A stretch of DNA of 23,760 nucleotides from CAZXVU01 sp964644465 (GTDB taxonomy: Bacteria; Chlamydiota; Chlamydiia; Chlamydiales; SM23-39). Below the pieces are notes generated by a model. The model saw only the letters and a list, made by a program, of their open reading frames with translations, had not been told where the DNA came from and searched no databases. Below, piece by piece: positions 7,834 through 15,253 of this stretch. The stretch spans positions 1 through 23,760 of the forward strand of contig CAZXVU010000023.1 in assembly GCA_964644465.1 (NCBI GenBank), written 5' to 3'. A program made the position numbers and the translations under genes. Positions within the stretch are counted from its first letter, which is position 1. Every line of letters begins with the position of its first letter.

Positions 7834-8473
7834 TCTCGACGACACTCTGATCGACACCTCTGGTTCGGTCACCCCTTTTAAGATGAAAGAGTGCTTGAAA
7901 CGGCTGATCTCGTTAGGAATGGAAGTTGAAGATTTTTCTATTGCATACAGCGATCTTCTCGCATTGAATGAGAAGTGTTCCAAATCGAAAGAAACTCTTC
8001 ACCGTTTTGTATCAATGAGAGGCGCCCCTTCGTGGCTAGCTGATCAAGCCATAGAAGAGCTGACCACTCCGCTGCCTGCCGATTTTTCTGTTTCAACGAC
8101 GCCTCATGCTAAAGAAATTTTAGAATTCTTCAGCTCAAAGCATACTTTAGCATTGGTAACTGGCGGACATCCCCCTTTCCAAAAGGATAAATTGAAAAAA
8201 GCTGGTATTGAACCTTCGGTTTTTAGTAAGATAGCTATCCCCGAAGATTCTATTAAGAAGCCTTATTATCAAGGAATACTTAGAGAATTTTCAGTGACTC
8301 CAAACCAAGTTTTGGTTTGCGGGGACCGTATTGGAATGGATCTCGAGCCAGCTCATGAATTAGGCTTCACAACCGTCCATATGCGTTGGGGCCGCGGTGC
8401 AAGGTTGGAAACAGCCGGATGGATACACCACTCCATCTCCGACCTAAGCGAATTAAAAAGGATCATTAAATGA
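7817..8473 (+). CDS. HAD-superfamily hydrolase (phosphatase-like)
   Basis: The 218-residue product has all four HAD motifs: IFDLDDTL with nucleophile D6 and D8; the Thr of LVTGG near residue 115 (motif II); a Lys-rich QKDKLKKAG (motif III region); and VCGDRIGMDLEPA with acidic residues of motif IV. The size and helical cap suit a small phosphatase of the Gph/YjjG type; the substrate is not predictable. The start is unusual: TTG 7817 is supported by AGGAG at 7802-7806, ten nt upstream, and it overlaps the end of yvcK by 17 nt. TTG 7820 is a possible alternative. The TGA stop overlaps the ATG of efp (ATGA). Confidence 0.87.
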   Translation: MLIIFDLDDTLIDTSGSVTPFKMKECLKRLISLGMEVEDFSIAYSDLLALNEKCSKSKETLHRFVSMRGAPSWLADQAIEELTTPLPADFSVSTTPHAKEILEFFSSKHTLALVTGGHPPFQKDKLKKAGIEPSVFSKIAIPEDSIKKPYYQGILREFSVTPNQVLVCGDRIGMDLEPAHELGFTTVHMRWGRGARLETAGWIHHSISDLSELKRIIK

Positions 8474-9024
8474 CTACTGCTAACCAAATCACGCCAGGGA
8501 TGACCCTGAATATCGATGGGAAAATTTTCCGCGTCGAATCGAGTGTCAAAGTCACCGTGGCTAAAGGGACGCCGTTCGTTAAAACCAAACTGCGCAATCT
8601 GATCACCGAAGAGATCATTGAAAAGAACTTCAAACTCGATCAGACGGTGCAAGAAGTCTCTCTTTTGGAAAGATCTCTCGAATTTCTCTATCCTGAAGGG
8701 AAAGAATATCTTTTTCTCGATGTCGGCAATCTAGAGCAAGTCTCCGTACCCGCTTCAATTCTCGCTGACAAAGTGCACTACCTGAAAGAAGGCACTCAGG
8801 TAAAGGCCATGTTCTATGGCGATACCATTTTTGCGGTCGAATTGCCTCAATTCCTAGAAATCATGGTTGTGAAAACAGAAACAGGCGAAGAAGCTGCCCG
8901 TTCCAATGCGACCAAGAAAGCAGTGTTGGAAACAGGCGCGAAGATCGAGGTGCCTCTCTTTATCGAAAGCGGCGATGTCATCAAGATCGACACGCAAGTC
9001 AATGAATACATTCAAAGGGTATAG
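8470..9024 (+). CDS. efp: translation elongation factor P
   Basis: This 184-residue protein matches EF-P in length and in its three-domain beta architecture. EF-P binds between the P and E sites of the ribosome and relieves stalling at polyproline. The family region is visible as AKGTPFVKTKLRN (residues 31-43), and the C-terminal domain ends with GDVIKIDTQVNEYI. The lysine that is beta-lysylated in E. coli (Lys34 in PGKG) corresponds to K32, here within VAKG rather than PGKG. AAAGGA precedes the ATG, which overlaps the HAD stop codon. The next gene, accB, starts on the base after its stop. As I recall, chlamydiae carry two efp copies, one of them next to accBC; this would be that copy. Confidence 0.95.
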   Translation: MTTANQITPGMTLNIDGKIFRVESSVKVTVAKGTPFVKTKLRNLITEEIIEKNFKLDQTVQEVSLLERSLEFLYPEGKEYLFLDVGNLEQVSVPASILADKVHYLKEGTQVKAMFYGDTIFAVELPQFLEIMVVKTETGEEAARSNATKKAVLETGAKIEVPLFIESGDVIKIDTQVNEYIQRV

Positions 9025-9486
9025 ATGGATATTGAGCAGATTAAGGAATTAATGACTCATCTTGAAGCGAGCAAGCTGCGAAAGCTCGTCTTCAAAAATA
9101 AGGATTTCGAACTCCATCTCGAAAAAGAAGCAGCCATTCCCACTCGTCCTGTAAGAATGATCCCCGCTGAAACCGAATCGGCTTTTCAATCGGAAGTCCC
9201 GCTTAAAGGAGAACGAGGAGGATCCACCCGCCCTCCTGAAACCCCAGCTCCCGGATCCTATGTCACTTCTCCGATGGTGGGAACCTATTACGCCTCTCCA
9301 GGGCCTGACCACCCTTCTTTTGTAAAAGTTGGGGATACCGTCAATGAAAATACAGTGGTGTGCATCATAGAGGCGATGAAAGTGATGAATGAAGTGAAAG
9401 CAGGAACCAGCGGCCGCATCGCTGAAATTCTCGCCGATAACGCCCAACCTGTCGAATTTGGGTCCAAGCTCCTGCGTATCGTATAA
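9025..9486 (+). CDS. accB: biotin carboxyl carrier protein of acetyl-CoA carboxylase
   Basis: The 153-residue protein has the usual BCCP layout: a charged N-terminal segment (1-45), a Pro/Gly-rich linker (about 60-78), and a C-terminal biotinyl domain beginning VTSPMVGTYY. The biotin acceptor is K119 in EAMKVMNE. It carries the carboxylated biotin between AccC and the AccAD transferase to make malonyl-CoA for fatty acid synthesis. Length fits E. coli AccB (156). It abuts efp without a gap, with an AAAGGG ribosome site inside the end of efp, and is followed after 2 nt by accC, the classical gene pair. Confidence 0.97.
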   Translation: MDIEQIKELMTHLEASKLRKLVFKNKDFELHLEKEAAIPTRPVRMIPAETESAFQSEVPLKGERGGSTRPPETPAPGSYVTSPMVGTYYASPGPDHPSFVKVGDTVNENTVVCIIEAMKVMNEVKAGTSGRIAEILADNAQPVEFGSKLLRIV

Positions 9487-9488
9487 CT

Positions 9489-10847
9489 ATGCAAAAAGTA
9501 TTGATAGCCAACCGCGGCGAAATCGCAGTCCGCATCATCAGAGCCTGCCATGATCTCGGGCTTCAGACAGTTGCTGTTTATTCCGAAGCAGACGCCGAAG
9601 CGATGCATGTCCACCATGCCGATGAAGCGATTTGCATTGGAGAAGCTCCTTCCGCAAAGTCGTATCTTAAAATTTCCAATCTGATCGCTGCTTGCGAGAT
9701 CACCAGCGCCGATGCTGTTCATCCCGGTTACGGTTTTTTAAGCGAAAATGCCAATTTCGCCTCTATTTGCGAAAGCTCCGGATTGAATTTCATTGGACCG
9801 CCTCCTCATGCCATAGCAGCTTTAGGAGACAAGGCCAGAGCAAAATCAACCGCGCGCAGCGTCAAATGCCCCGTTATTCCTGGCTCCGATGGCATTGTTC
9901 AAGATGTCGATACGGGATTGAAAGAAGCTCGTAAGCATGGCTTCCCGATTTTCATTAAGGCTGTGGCTGGCGGGGGAGGCAAAGGGATTCGGATTGCCTA
10001 CTCAGAAGAGGACTTCGTAAAGAAGTTCATCGCTGCCCGGACTGAAGCCGAAGTCAGCTTCAATAATCCTGAAGTCTATCTGGAAAAAATGATCGTGAAC
10101 CCTCGCCATGTAGAAGTACAGGTGATGGGAGACAAACACGGCAATTATCTCTATCTCGGCGAGCGCGACTGCACCATCCAGCGCCGTCGGCAAAAACTGA
10201 TTGAAGAAACTCCCAGTCCTAAAGTCGATGAGAAGTTAAGGAAAAAAATGGGAGAATGCGCCGTCGCTATTGTCAAAGCGGCAAAATATCATTCCGTCGG
10301 AACTGTCGAATTCCTCCTCGATGAGAAGGGGAACTTCTATTTTATGGAAGTGAACACCCGCATCCAGGTAGAGCATACAGTGACAGAAGAGCTCACTGGC
10401 ATCGACCTTGTCCAGCAGCAAATCCGGATTGCCCGGGGTGAAAAACTTAAATGGAAACAGAAGGAAATCCAATTCAACGGACACATCATCGAGTATCGGA
10501 TCAATGCGGAAAACCCATTGAACCAATTTGCTCCATCCCCTGGCCAGTTGGAACATTATATTCCTCCCGGCGGACCCCATGTCCGGGTCGATAGCGCCTG
10601 CTATGGAGGCTATCGGATTCCTCCCAATTACGACTCGATGATCGCCAAACTCATTGTGAAAGGACGAACCCGCGAAGAGGCGATTGCCCATTCTAAACGC
10701 GCTCTTCGGGAATTCCACATCGCAGGCGTCCATTCGACGATCCCATTTCATCAATATATGCTTGAAGACAAACGGTTTTTGAACAATGAAACTACGATCA
10801 CTTATATTGACCAGCTTATTGCTGAAGGCTGTAATTTTACCCGCTGA
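9489..10847 (+). CDS. accC: biotin carboxylase subunit of acetyl-CoA carboxylase
   Basis: The 452-residue enzyme performs ATP- and bicarbonate-dependent carboxylation of biotin on AccB. It has the N-terminal fold (KVLIANRGEIAVRIIRA), an ATP-grasp domain with the glycine loop GGGGKG (161-166), and the catalytic stretch MEVNTRIQVEHTVTE (about 286-300), then the C-terminal domain up to residue 445. Length equals that of E. coli AccC within a few residues. The ATP-contacting His236 of E. coli (RRHQK) aligns with Arg234 here (RRRQK). This position varies among carboxylases, so activity is still expected. The start lies 2 nt after the accB stop. Confidence 0.97.
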   Translation: MQKVLIANRGEIAVRIIRACHDLGLQTVAVYSEADAEAMHVHHADEAICIGEAPSAKSYLKISNLIAACEITSADAVHPGYGFLSENANFASICESSGLNFIGPPPHAIAALGDKARAKSTARSVKCPVIPGSDGIVQDVDTGLKEARKHGFPIFIKAVAGGGGKGIRIAYSEEDFVKKFIAARTEAEVSFNNPEVYLEKMIVNPRHVEVQVMGDKHGNYLYLGERDCTIQRRRQKLIEETPSPKVDEKLRKKMGECAVAIVKAAKYHSVGTVEFLLDEKGNFYFMEVNTRIQVEHTVTEELTGIDLVQQQIRIARGEKLKWKQKEIQFNGHIIEYRINAENPLNQFAPSPGQLEHYIPPGGPHVRVDSACYGGYRIPPNYDSMIAKLIVKGRTREEAIAHSKRALREFHIAGVHSTIPFHQYMLEDKRFLNNETTITYIDQLIAEGCNFTR

Positions 10848-10851
10848 GTGT

Positions 10852-11388
10852 ATGGACCCAAACCACTTAAGACCTCTAATCGCCCAAGATCAAATCGCTG
10901 AAAAAATTCGGGAAGTCTCCCAAAAAATCCAAACTGAATATAGAAACAAAGATCTTGTGATCGTCATGGTCATGAAGGGTGCTCTTTGCCTCGTCGCTGA
11001 TTTGATCCGCGAACTCAACCTTCCACTCGATGTGGAATATGTTCAATGTTCCAGCTATGGAGCGCGCGGTGCAGAGCGGGGAGATCTTCAAGTCATCGGC
11101 TTAGATAGACTCTCCGTTCACAATCGGGATGTTCTCATTGTCGATGACATTTTCGATTCCGGCCACACAATGTCCACTTTGATCGATGCGTTTAAAGAAA
11201 AAAATCCCCGTTCTTTAAAAAGTCTCGTCCTCCTTTCCAAAAATACCCATCATGTGACAGAGTATCGTCCTGATTATGTCCTTTTCAACATAGAGAATCT
11301 GTTTGTCGTTGGATATGGGCTTGATTACAAAGAAAGATACCGAGGACTCTCTGGAGTATACGTTTTAGAGGCTTCTCACTCGGAGTGA
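10852..11388 (+). CDS. hpt: hypoxanthine(-guanine) phosphoribosyltransferase
   Basis: The 178-residue protein has the type I PRTase motif VLIVDDIFDSGHTM (residues 94-107), with the acidic pair D98-D99 that binds PRPP and ribose, an upstream MVMKGA loop (39-44), and the C-terminal DYKERYRGL segment. It converts hypoxanthine or guanine plus PRPP to IMP or GMP, a salvage route useful to an intracellular bacterium. ATG 10852 gives the family's usual length (E. coli Hpt 178). An upstream ATG at 10786 would add a 22-residue hydrophobic lead, but it lies inside accC and has no ribosome site. The gene starts 4 nt after the accC stop. I do not recall this gene in Chlamydia trachomatis. Confidence 0.93.
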   Translation: MDPNHLRPLIAQDQIAEKIREVSQKIQTEYRNKDLVIVMVMKGALCLVADLIRELNLPLDVEYVQCSSYGARGAERGDLQVIGLDRLSVHNRDVLIVDDIFDSGHTMSTLIDAFKEKNPRSLKSLVLLSKNTHHVTEYRPDYVLFNIENLFVVGYGLDYKERYRGLSGVYVLEASHSE

Positions 11389-11390
11389 GC

Positions 11391-12287
11391 GTGAAAGGCA
11401 TAATTCTTGCCGGAGGAAGCGGAACCCGTCTTTATCCTGCAACTCTAGCTATTTGCAAGCAGCTCCTTCCCATCTATGACAAGCCGATGATCTATTATCC
11501 GCTTTCTGTTTTGATGTTAGGCGGTCTGCAAGATATTTTGATCATTTCGACACCCGAAGACACCCCGAGGTTTCAGAAACTTCTCGGAGACGGCTCTCAC
11601 TTAGGCTTAAAGCTGCAATATGCTGTCCAAACAGTTCCCGGAGGACTAGCCCAGGCGTTTCTTGTCGGTTCCTCTTTCATCGGAAATGATTCTGTCGCTT
11701 TGATTTTGGGAGACAATCTATTTTATGGGGATGATCTTTCTTCTCTTCTCAATGAAGGAACCAAACTCTCTTCAGGCGGGATGATTTTCGGCTATCGGGT
11801 TAAAGATCCCCACCGCTACGGCGTTGTTGAGTTTGATTCTCAGATGAAGGTTATTGGAATTGTAGAAAAGCCCTCCAAACCCAAATCCTCCTATGCAGTT
11901 CCCGGTCTTTATTTTTACGGTCCCGATGTCGTAGAAATTGCCCGTTCTTTGAAACCCTCTTCCCGCGGGGAATTGGAAATCACAGATGTGAACAAGGTAT
12001 ATTTAGAGCAAGGCCGCCTTACAGTGCGTTTACTCGGGCGCGGACATGCATGGCTCGACACTGGCACCTTTGACGCATTGCACAAAGCCTCTTCCTTTGT
12101 GCAGACCATCCAAGAGAGGCAAGGGATCAAGATCTCCTGCATTGAAGAAGTCGCTTATCGGAAAGGGTTCATTGATAGCACCCAATTGCTTCGCCTCGCT
12201 GAGAGATACATGAAAAATGAATATGGAGAATATATCCGCGCTGTAGCTCTTGAAGAAAATATCAACTATCAAAAGGTTCATTCATGA
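11391..12287 (+). CDS. rmlA: glucose-1-phosphate thymidylyltransferase
   Basis: The 298-residue product makes dTDP-glucose from dTTP and glucose 1-phosphate. It shows KGIILAGGSGTRLYPAT at the N-terminus, LGDNLFYGDDL in the middle (metal- and sugar-binding), EKPSKPKSSYAVPGLYFY and RGHAWLDTGT, all typical of RmlA/RfbA, and full family length. GTG 11391 is chosen because GGAG (11382-11385) sits 5 nt upstream; GTG 11385 is an alternative adding two residues and overlapping the hpt stop. No rmlB, rmlC or rmlD is seen in this window, so the downstream steps of dTDP-sugar synthesis must be encoded elsewhere or the product is used differently. Its stop overlaps the ATG of the next gene (ATGA). Confidence 0.95.
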   Translation: MKGIILAGGSGTRLYPATLAICKQLLPIYDKPMIYYPLSVLMLGGLQDILIISTPEDTPRFQKLLGDGSHLGLKLQYAVQTVPGGLAQAFLVGSSFIGNDSVALILGDNLFYGDDLSSLLNEGTKLSSGGMIFGYRVKDPHRYGVVEFDSQMKVIGIVEKPSKPKSSYAVPGLYFYGPDVVEIARSLKPSSRGELEITDVNKVYLEQGRLTVRLLGRGHAWLDTGTFDALHKASSFVQTIQERQGIKISCIEEVAYRKGFIDSTQLLRLAERYMKNEYGEYIRAVALEENINYQKVHS

Positions 12288-12859
12288 AGCAGCTTTTTCT
12301 AATCCTCTTTTTCCCCATCTCTATGTTATTTGCCTCGGCTCGCTCAGACACATTCGCAATGTTCCAAAATGAAGTTTTTGTCGAATCCGGCACTCATCTT
12401 GGAGATGGAGTCTCAATGGCAATACACTCAGGCTTCCCTCAAGTTTATTCCATAGAGTTAGATCGAGATCTTTTTCAGCTCTGCAAGATGCGCTTTATGG
12501 ACAACCCCAATGTCAAAATTATTCAAGGCGATTCAGGGGCTATTTTATATGAAGTGATTAAAGAGATAGATACGCCTATTACTTTTTGGCTTGATGGCCA
12601 CTATAGCGGCGGTAAGACAGCCAAAGGGAAATCGAACAGTCCGATTCTAAAAGAGTTAAATGCGATCAAAAAACATCACATAAAAAATCATACGATCCTG
12701 ATCGACGACATCCGTTTATTAGGAACAGTGTGGTTTGACTATACTACCTTGCCAGAGGTTGAAAAAAAGATTCAGGAAATCAATCCTAAATATAAGTTTT
12801 TCTTCCTAGATGGCTATGCTCCGAGAGATATTTTAGTGGCGGTTGTCGATGAAGAATAA
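12284..12859 (+). CDS. exported methyltransferase-like protein
   Basis: The 191-residue protein starts with a probable signal peptide (MKQLFLILFFPISMLFASA), very like that of the FkbM protein at 4370. The rest resembles a Rossmann-fold class I methyltransferase: motif I VESGTHLGDG (about residues 33-42), an acidic end of strand 2 (YSIELDRDLF), then IIQGDSGAILYE and WLDGHYSGG. A late HTILIDDIR strand resembles the acidic motif of TylF/FkbM-type enzymes. The SAM-binding role is inferred from these motifs; the substrate is unknown. It overlaps rmlA by 4 nt at its start and the next gene by 11 nt at its end, so it is part of the long operon. Export of a SAM-dependent enzyme is unusual. Confidence 0.72.
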   Translation: MKQLFLILFFPISMLFASARSDTFAMFQNEVFVESGTHLGDGVSMAIHSGFPQVYSIELDRDLFQLCKMRFMDNPNVKIIQGDSGAILYEVIKEIDTPITFWLDGHYSGGKTAKGKSNSPILKELNAIKKHHIKNHTILIDDIRLLGTVWFDYTTLPEVEKKIQEINPKYKFFFLDGYAPRDILVAVVDEE

Positions 12860-13463
12860 AAAACTGGCGATCTATTTAGCAGGATCTATTCAAAAAGCCC
12901 ATGAGCCTGCTAATGAATCTCGATGGACTGAAGCAGACCGCGCCCTTCTTCGAGAACAGCTTCCAAATTTCGAGATTTCTTTTCTAAATCCCGATCACCG
13001 TACCGATGATTTGTCTGACTGCGAATCGGTATTCGGCCGCGATCTTCTCCAAGTATTTTCCAGCAATCTTGTGTTTGTCGACGCCAGGGATCGCAGAGGT
13101 CTCGGCGTAGGCGCTGAAATGATGTGGGCCAAAATCAATGAGATACCAATCCTTACCTGGGCTCCTATCGATTCCCATTATAAAAAAAAGGTAGGACATA
13201 TTCTTGGAGTTCCTATTTCAAACTATGTGCATCCTTTTGTCGGCTCTTTAAGCGATGGGATCGTTCCTGACCTCAAAGAAGGCGCAAAGTGGATCCGCGA
13301 GGTCCTTTTCGGGGGATCCTTCAAAGCGAAAGACCTCTCTTTTGTCCGATCGACTCTCCGTTATTATCTCGATACCCAATTTAAAAATGATCTCCCCATG
13401 CGCGAACTGATAGCGCAGAATCAAATGTTAAAATCCCGGTTAGAAACATTGCAAAAATTATGA
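12849..13463 (+). CDS. nucleoside 2-deoxyribosyltransferase-like protein
   Basis: The 204-residue product starts IYLAGSIQ and contains SNLVFVDARDRRGLGVGAEMMWA (split here: NLVFVDARD and GLGVGAEMMWA), followed by a PILTW strand. This resembles the nucleoside 2-deoxyribosyltransferase fold, in which the final Glu of such a GxxxE motif is the catalytic nucleophile (the Glu of VGAEMM). Family members exchange bases on deoxynucleosides or hydrolyse deoxynucleotides. The C-terminal third (from about residue 150) has charged helices of no clear family. ATG 12849 lies inside the end of the preceding gene (11-nt overlap). The ATGA overlap with the next gene ties it into the operon. The assignment is by motif only and moderate. 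Confidence 0.62.
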   Translation: MKNKKLAIYLAGSIQKAHEPANESRWTEADRALLREQLPNFEISFLNPDHRTDDLSDCESVFGRDLLQVFSSNLVFVDARDRRGLGVGAEMMWAKINEIPILTWAPIDSHYKKKVGHILGVPISNYVHPFVGSLSDGIVPDLKEGAKWIREVLFGGSFKAKDLSFVRSTLRYYLDTQFKNDLPMRELIAQNQMLKSRLETLQKL

Positions 13464-14665
13464 AACTGCTTCTTGTACTCGTCTGTTTTACTTCCTTTCT
13501 CACTGCCTCCGAAGAAGAGATGATCCCTTATCGGAGGAGTCCACTGCCTCTGGTTACCCTTGACCGGAAGCCCCAGGTGATGGAAGGGTCAATCACAATG
13601 TCTCAGAATGGAGATACCCTTGTCCTAACCCAAACATCTCATATGGCGATTGTAGAATGGTGCAATTTCTCCCTTGGGCCCCAGGAAACCGTAGAATTTC
13701 ATCTCCCATCTTCTGAAGCTTCTGTCCTCATCCGAGCTACAGGGTGGCAATCGAATCTGGAAGGGACACTTCAGAGCAATGGATCTATCTATTTAATCAA
13801 CCAGAAGGGGATCCAGATCTCAGGCAATGTCAAAGCAGGGGAGTTTCTCGCCTCCTCCATCCCTGTTACTGACCAAGAATACCTCTCGGATGGAGCCCTT
13901 CTATTCTCAGGCGACTCTCAATCAGGCGTCCATAACTCAGGGACCATTATAGCCCAAGAGGGCAACCTCTTTCTCATCGGTCCCGATGTTTCAAATGCAG
14001 GCTCTCTAAAATCTTCAACCGGTCACATTGGTTTGGCCTCCTCCTCTGAAATATTTCTTTGCACTTGCAGCGACCAGAAGATCTGGAATCTCGGCGTAGC
14101 AGGAACAATCAACCAGGAAGGCTCTCTGGAAGGGGAAAACATTGAAATCCGAACTTCGGGCTCAATCCGCCAATCTGGGGAGATTCTGGCATCTGGAACC
14201 CAACCTGGAGCCGGAAAACTCGTCCTATCTGCGGTAAGCCTGGAAGCTTCAGGTTCCCTCAAAGCCCATTCCGAAAACGGCATGGGGGGAGAAATCCATC
14301 TCCTTGGAGAAGAAATATCTATCATGGGCCAGGCTTTGATCGATGCATCCGGTAGACTCGGGGGAGGCGTGATCTTGGTCGGAGGGGATTATCAAGGGCA
14401 GAACTCAGCCGTTCCCAATGCCAAAAAGACACTCCTTGAAAAGGGGGCCATCCTTCGAGCAGATGCTTTAGAAACAGGTTCGGGAGGTAAAATCATTCTT
14501 TTTGCAACAGAGAAGACCTCATTTTCCGGTTTCATTTCCGCGGAAGGGGGAAAATTCGGAGGCAATGGCGGTCTTGTTGAGGTTTTTTCTCCAGGAATGC
14601 TCCATTTTGAAGGTTCTGTTTCTCTCTTCGCCCCATTTGGCGAACTCGGAACGCTTCACCATTAA
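13460..14665 (+). CDS. TPS-type haemagglutinin-like exported protein (short TpsA)
   Basis: The 401-residue protein has a signal peptide (MKLLLVLVCFTSFLTA) and then the secretion domain found at the N-terminus of filamentous haemagglutinins and other two-partner secreted proteins. Visible are VEWCNFSLGPQETVEF, LEGTLQSNGSIYLINQKGI (NQKG replaces the usual NPNG) and GEFLASSI. From about residue 150 onward Gly/Ser-rich repeats such as NSGTIIAQEGNLFLIG and SGGKIILFATEKT predict a right-handed beta-helix. It ends at GELGTLHH, soon after the first helix region, so it is far shorter than typical TpsA proteins (1000 residues or more). No TpsB transporter is present in the window. It is the last gene of the operon, overlapping its neighbour by ATGA. 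Confidence 0.8.
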   Translation: MKLLLVLVCFTSFLTASEEEMIPYRRSPLPLVTLDRKPQVMEGSITMSQNGDTLVLTQTSHMAIVEWCNFSLGPQETVEFHLPSSEASVLIRATGWQSNLEGTLQSNGSIYLINQKGIQISGNVKAGEFLASSIPVTDQEYLSDGALLFSGDSQSGVHNSGTIIAQEGNLFLIGPDVSNAGSLKSSTGHIGLASSSEIFLCTCSDQKIWNLGVAGTINQEGSLEGENIEIRTSGSIRQSGEILASGTQPGAGKLVLSAVSLEASGSLKAHSENGMGGEIHLLGEEISIMGQALIDASGRLGGGVILVGGDYQGQNSAVPNAKKTLLEKGAILRADALETGSGGKIILFATEKTSFSGFISAEGGKFGGNGGLVEVFSPGMLHFEGSVSLFAPFGELGTLHH

Positions 14666-14694
14666 TTTTTCTTTATTTAATTTCTTGGTGATAT

Positions 14695-14700
14695 TATAAT
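14695..14700 (+). promoter_or_regulatory. perfect TATAAT box 8 nt before the acidic ORF
   Basis: TATAAT at 14695-14700 is a consensus -10 box. The -35 position (14672-14677, TTTATT) is poor. Transcription would start at about the ATG at 14709, giving a leaderless or nearly leaderless mRNA. This is consistent with the lack of any Shine-Dalgarno site there. The surrounding AT-richness lowers confidence. Confidence 0.35.
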
Positions 14701-14708
14701 ATTACTAA

Positions 14709-15062
14709 ATGGAAAAGTTAGATTTAGTTGCTTTTAGTTTTCCACAACAAGCCGAAATAGAAACCCCATTACTGGGGACTGTTTCCGATGACCTCTACGC
14801 GCTTTTCAGCGAAGCAGTCTTTGAAGGGTCTTTGCAAGAGCAAGAATCGGCCCTTGATGAGAGGGAAATCGATTGGGAAGAGCCCGAGACCAAGGAAGCT
14901 TCCGAAGGACCTTCTAGCAACTCCGAAGAAAAGCTCGAAGCCGGATCTTCTGATTCAGGGGAGCAAGGGGAGTCGGAAAGGGATCAAAATGAGTACCGGC
15001 CCAACCGTCAAAAGCCCGTCTCCATCTACAAGCGCATCCAAGATACATTCAAAAATATATAA
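14709..15062 (+). CDS. acidic, low-complexity 117-residue protein, unknown
   Basis: I do not recognise this protein. Residues 1-40 are mixed and mildly hydrophobic. Residues 40-95 are dominated by Glu, Ser, Asp and Gly (for example DEREIDWEEPETKEASEG). The last 25 residues turn basic (YRPNRQKPVSIYKRIQ), giving a charged, probably disordered chain with a basic tail. No signal peptide or membrane segment is seen. It lies between the haemagglutinin-like gene and the RING gene, 43 nt after the former. No ribosome site precedes the ATG. A second frame (from 14788) is also open for about 300 nt, so the coding claim is moderate; the first frame is longer and has the more natural start. Confidence 0.5.
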   Translation: MEKLDLVAFSFPQQAEIETPLLGTVSDDLYALFSEAVFEGSLQEQESALDEREIDWEEPETKEASEGPSSNSEEKLEAGSSDSGEQGESERDQNEYRPNRQKPVSIYKRIQDTFKNI

Positions 15063-15203
15063 AAACGCCATCATCGCACACAAGCAATAGTTAAAAGAGC
15101 TCTCCCAGACCGAAGAATAGCTACTATGAATGGTTCATGGCAGAGAAGACTATCGATCAACAATTTAAAATTATTTTGATGTGTATATGGAATGTTTTAA
15201 TTA

Positions 15204-15240
15204 TTTACTTTTTGACAAAATTAATATATAATTATTAATA
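15204..15240 (+). promoter_or_regulatory. promoter of the RING-H2 gene
   Basis: Two overlapping candidates are visible. TTTACT (15204-15209) has a 17-nt spacer to a perfect TATAAT (15227-15232). A perfect TTGACA (15212-15217) has a 17-nt spacer to TTAATA (15235-15240). Either would start transcription about 5-15 nt before the ribosome site AGGA (15245-15248), giving a very short leader. Confidence 0.6.
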
Positions 15241-15253
15241 AAAAAGGAAAATA

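Noticed and set aside
10786..10851. N-terminal extension of Hpt resembling a lipoprotein signal peptide (ends ILPAEC)
   Set aside because: It lies entirely within the accC coding sequence, has no ribosome site, and would make a cytosolic salvage enzyme an exported lipoprotein. ATG 10852 gives the normal 178-residue length.
14502..14699. Possible frameshifted continuation of the haemagglutinin-like protein
   Set aside because: None of the other frames after GELGTLHH shows beta-helix repeats or the usual LLLDP-like continuation, so a simple frameshift is not supported.
14788..15090. Alternative basic ORF in another frame across the acidic gene
   Set aside because: It is a mirror of the acidic frame (Lys/Ser/Pro-rich from the same repeats), starts internally without a ribosome site, and has no recognisable features.
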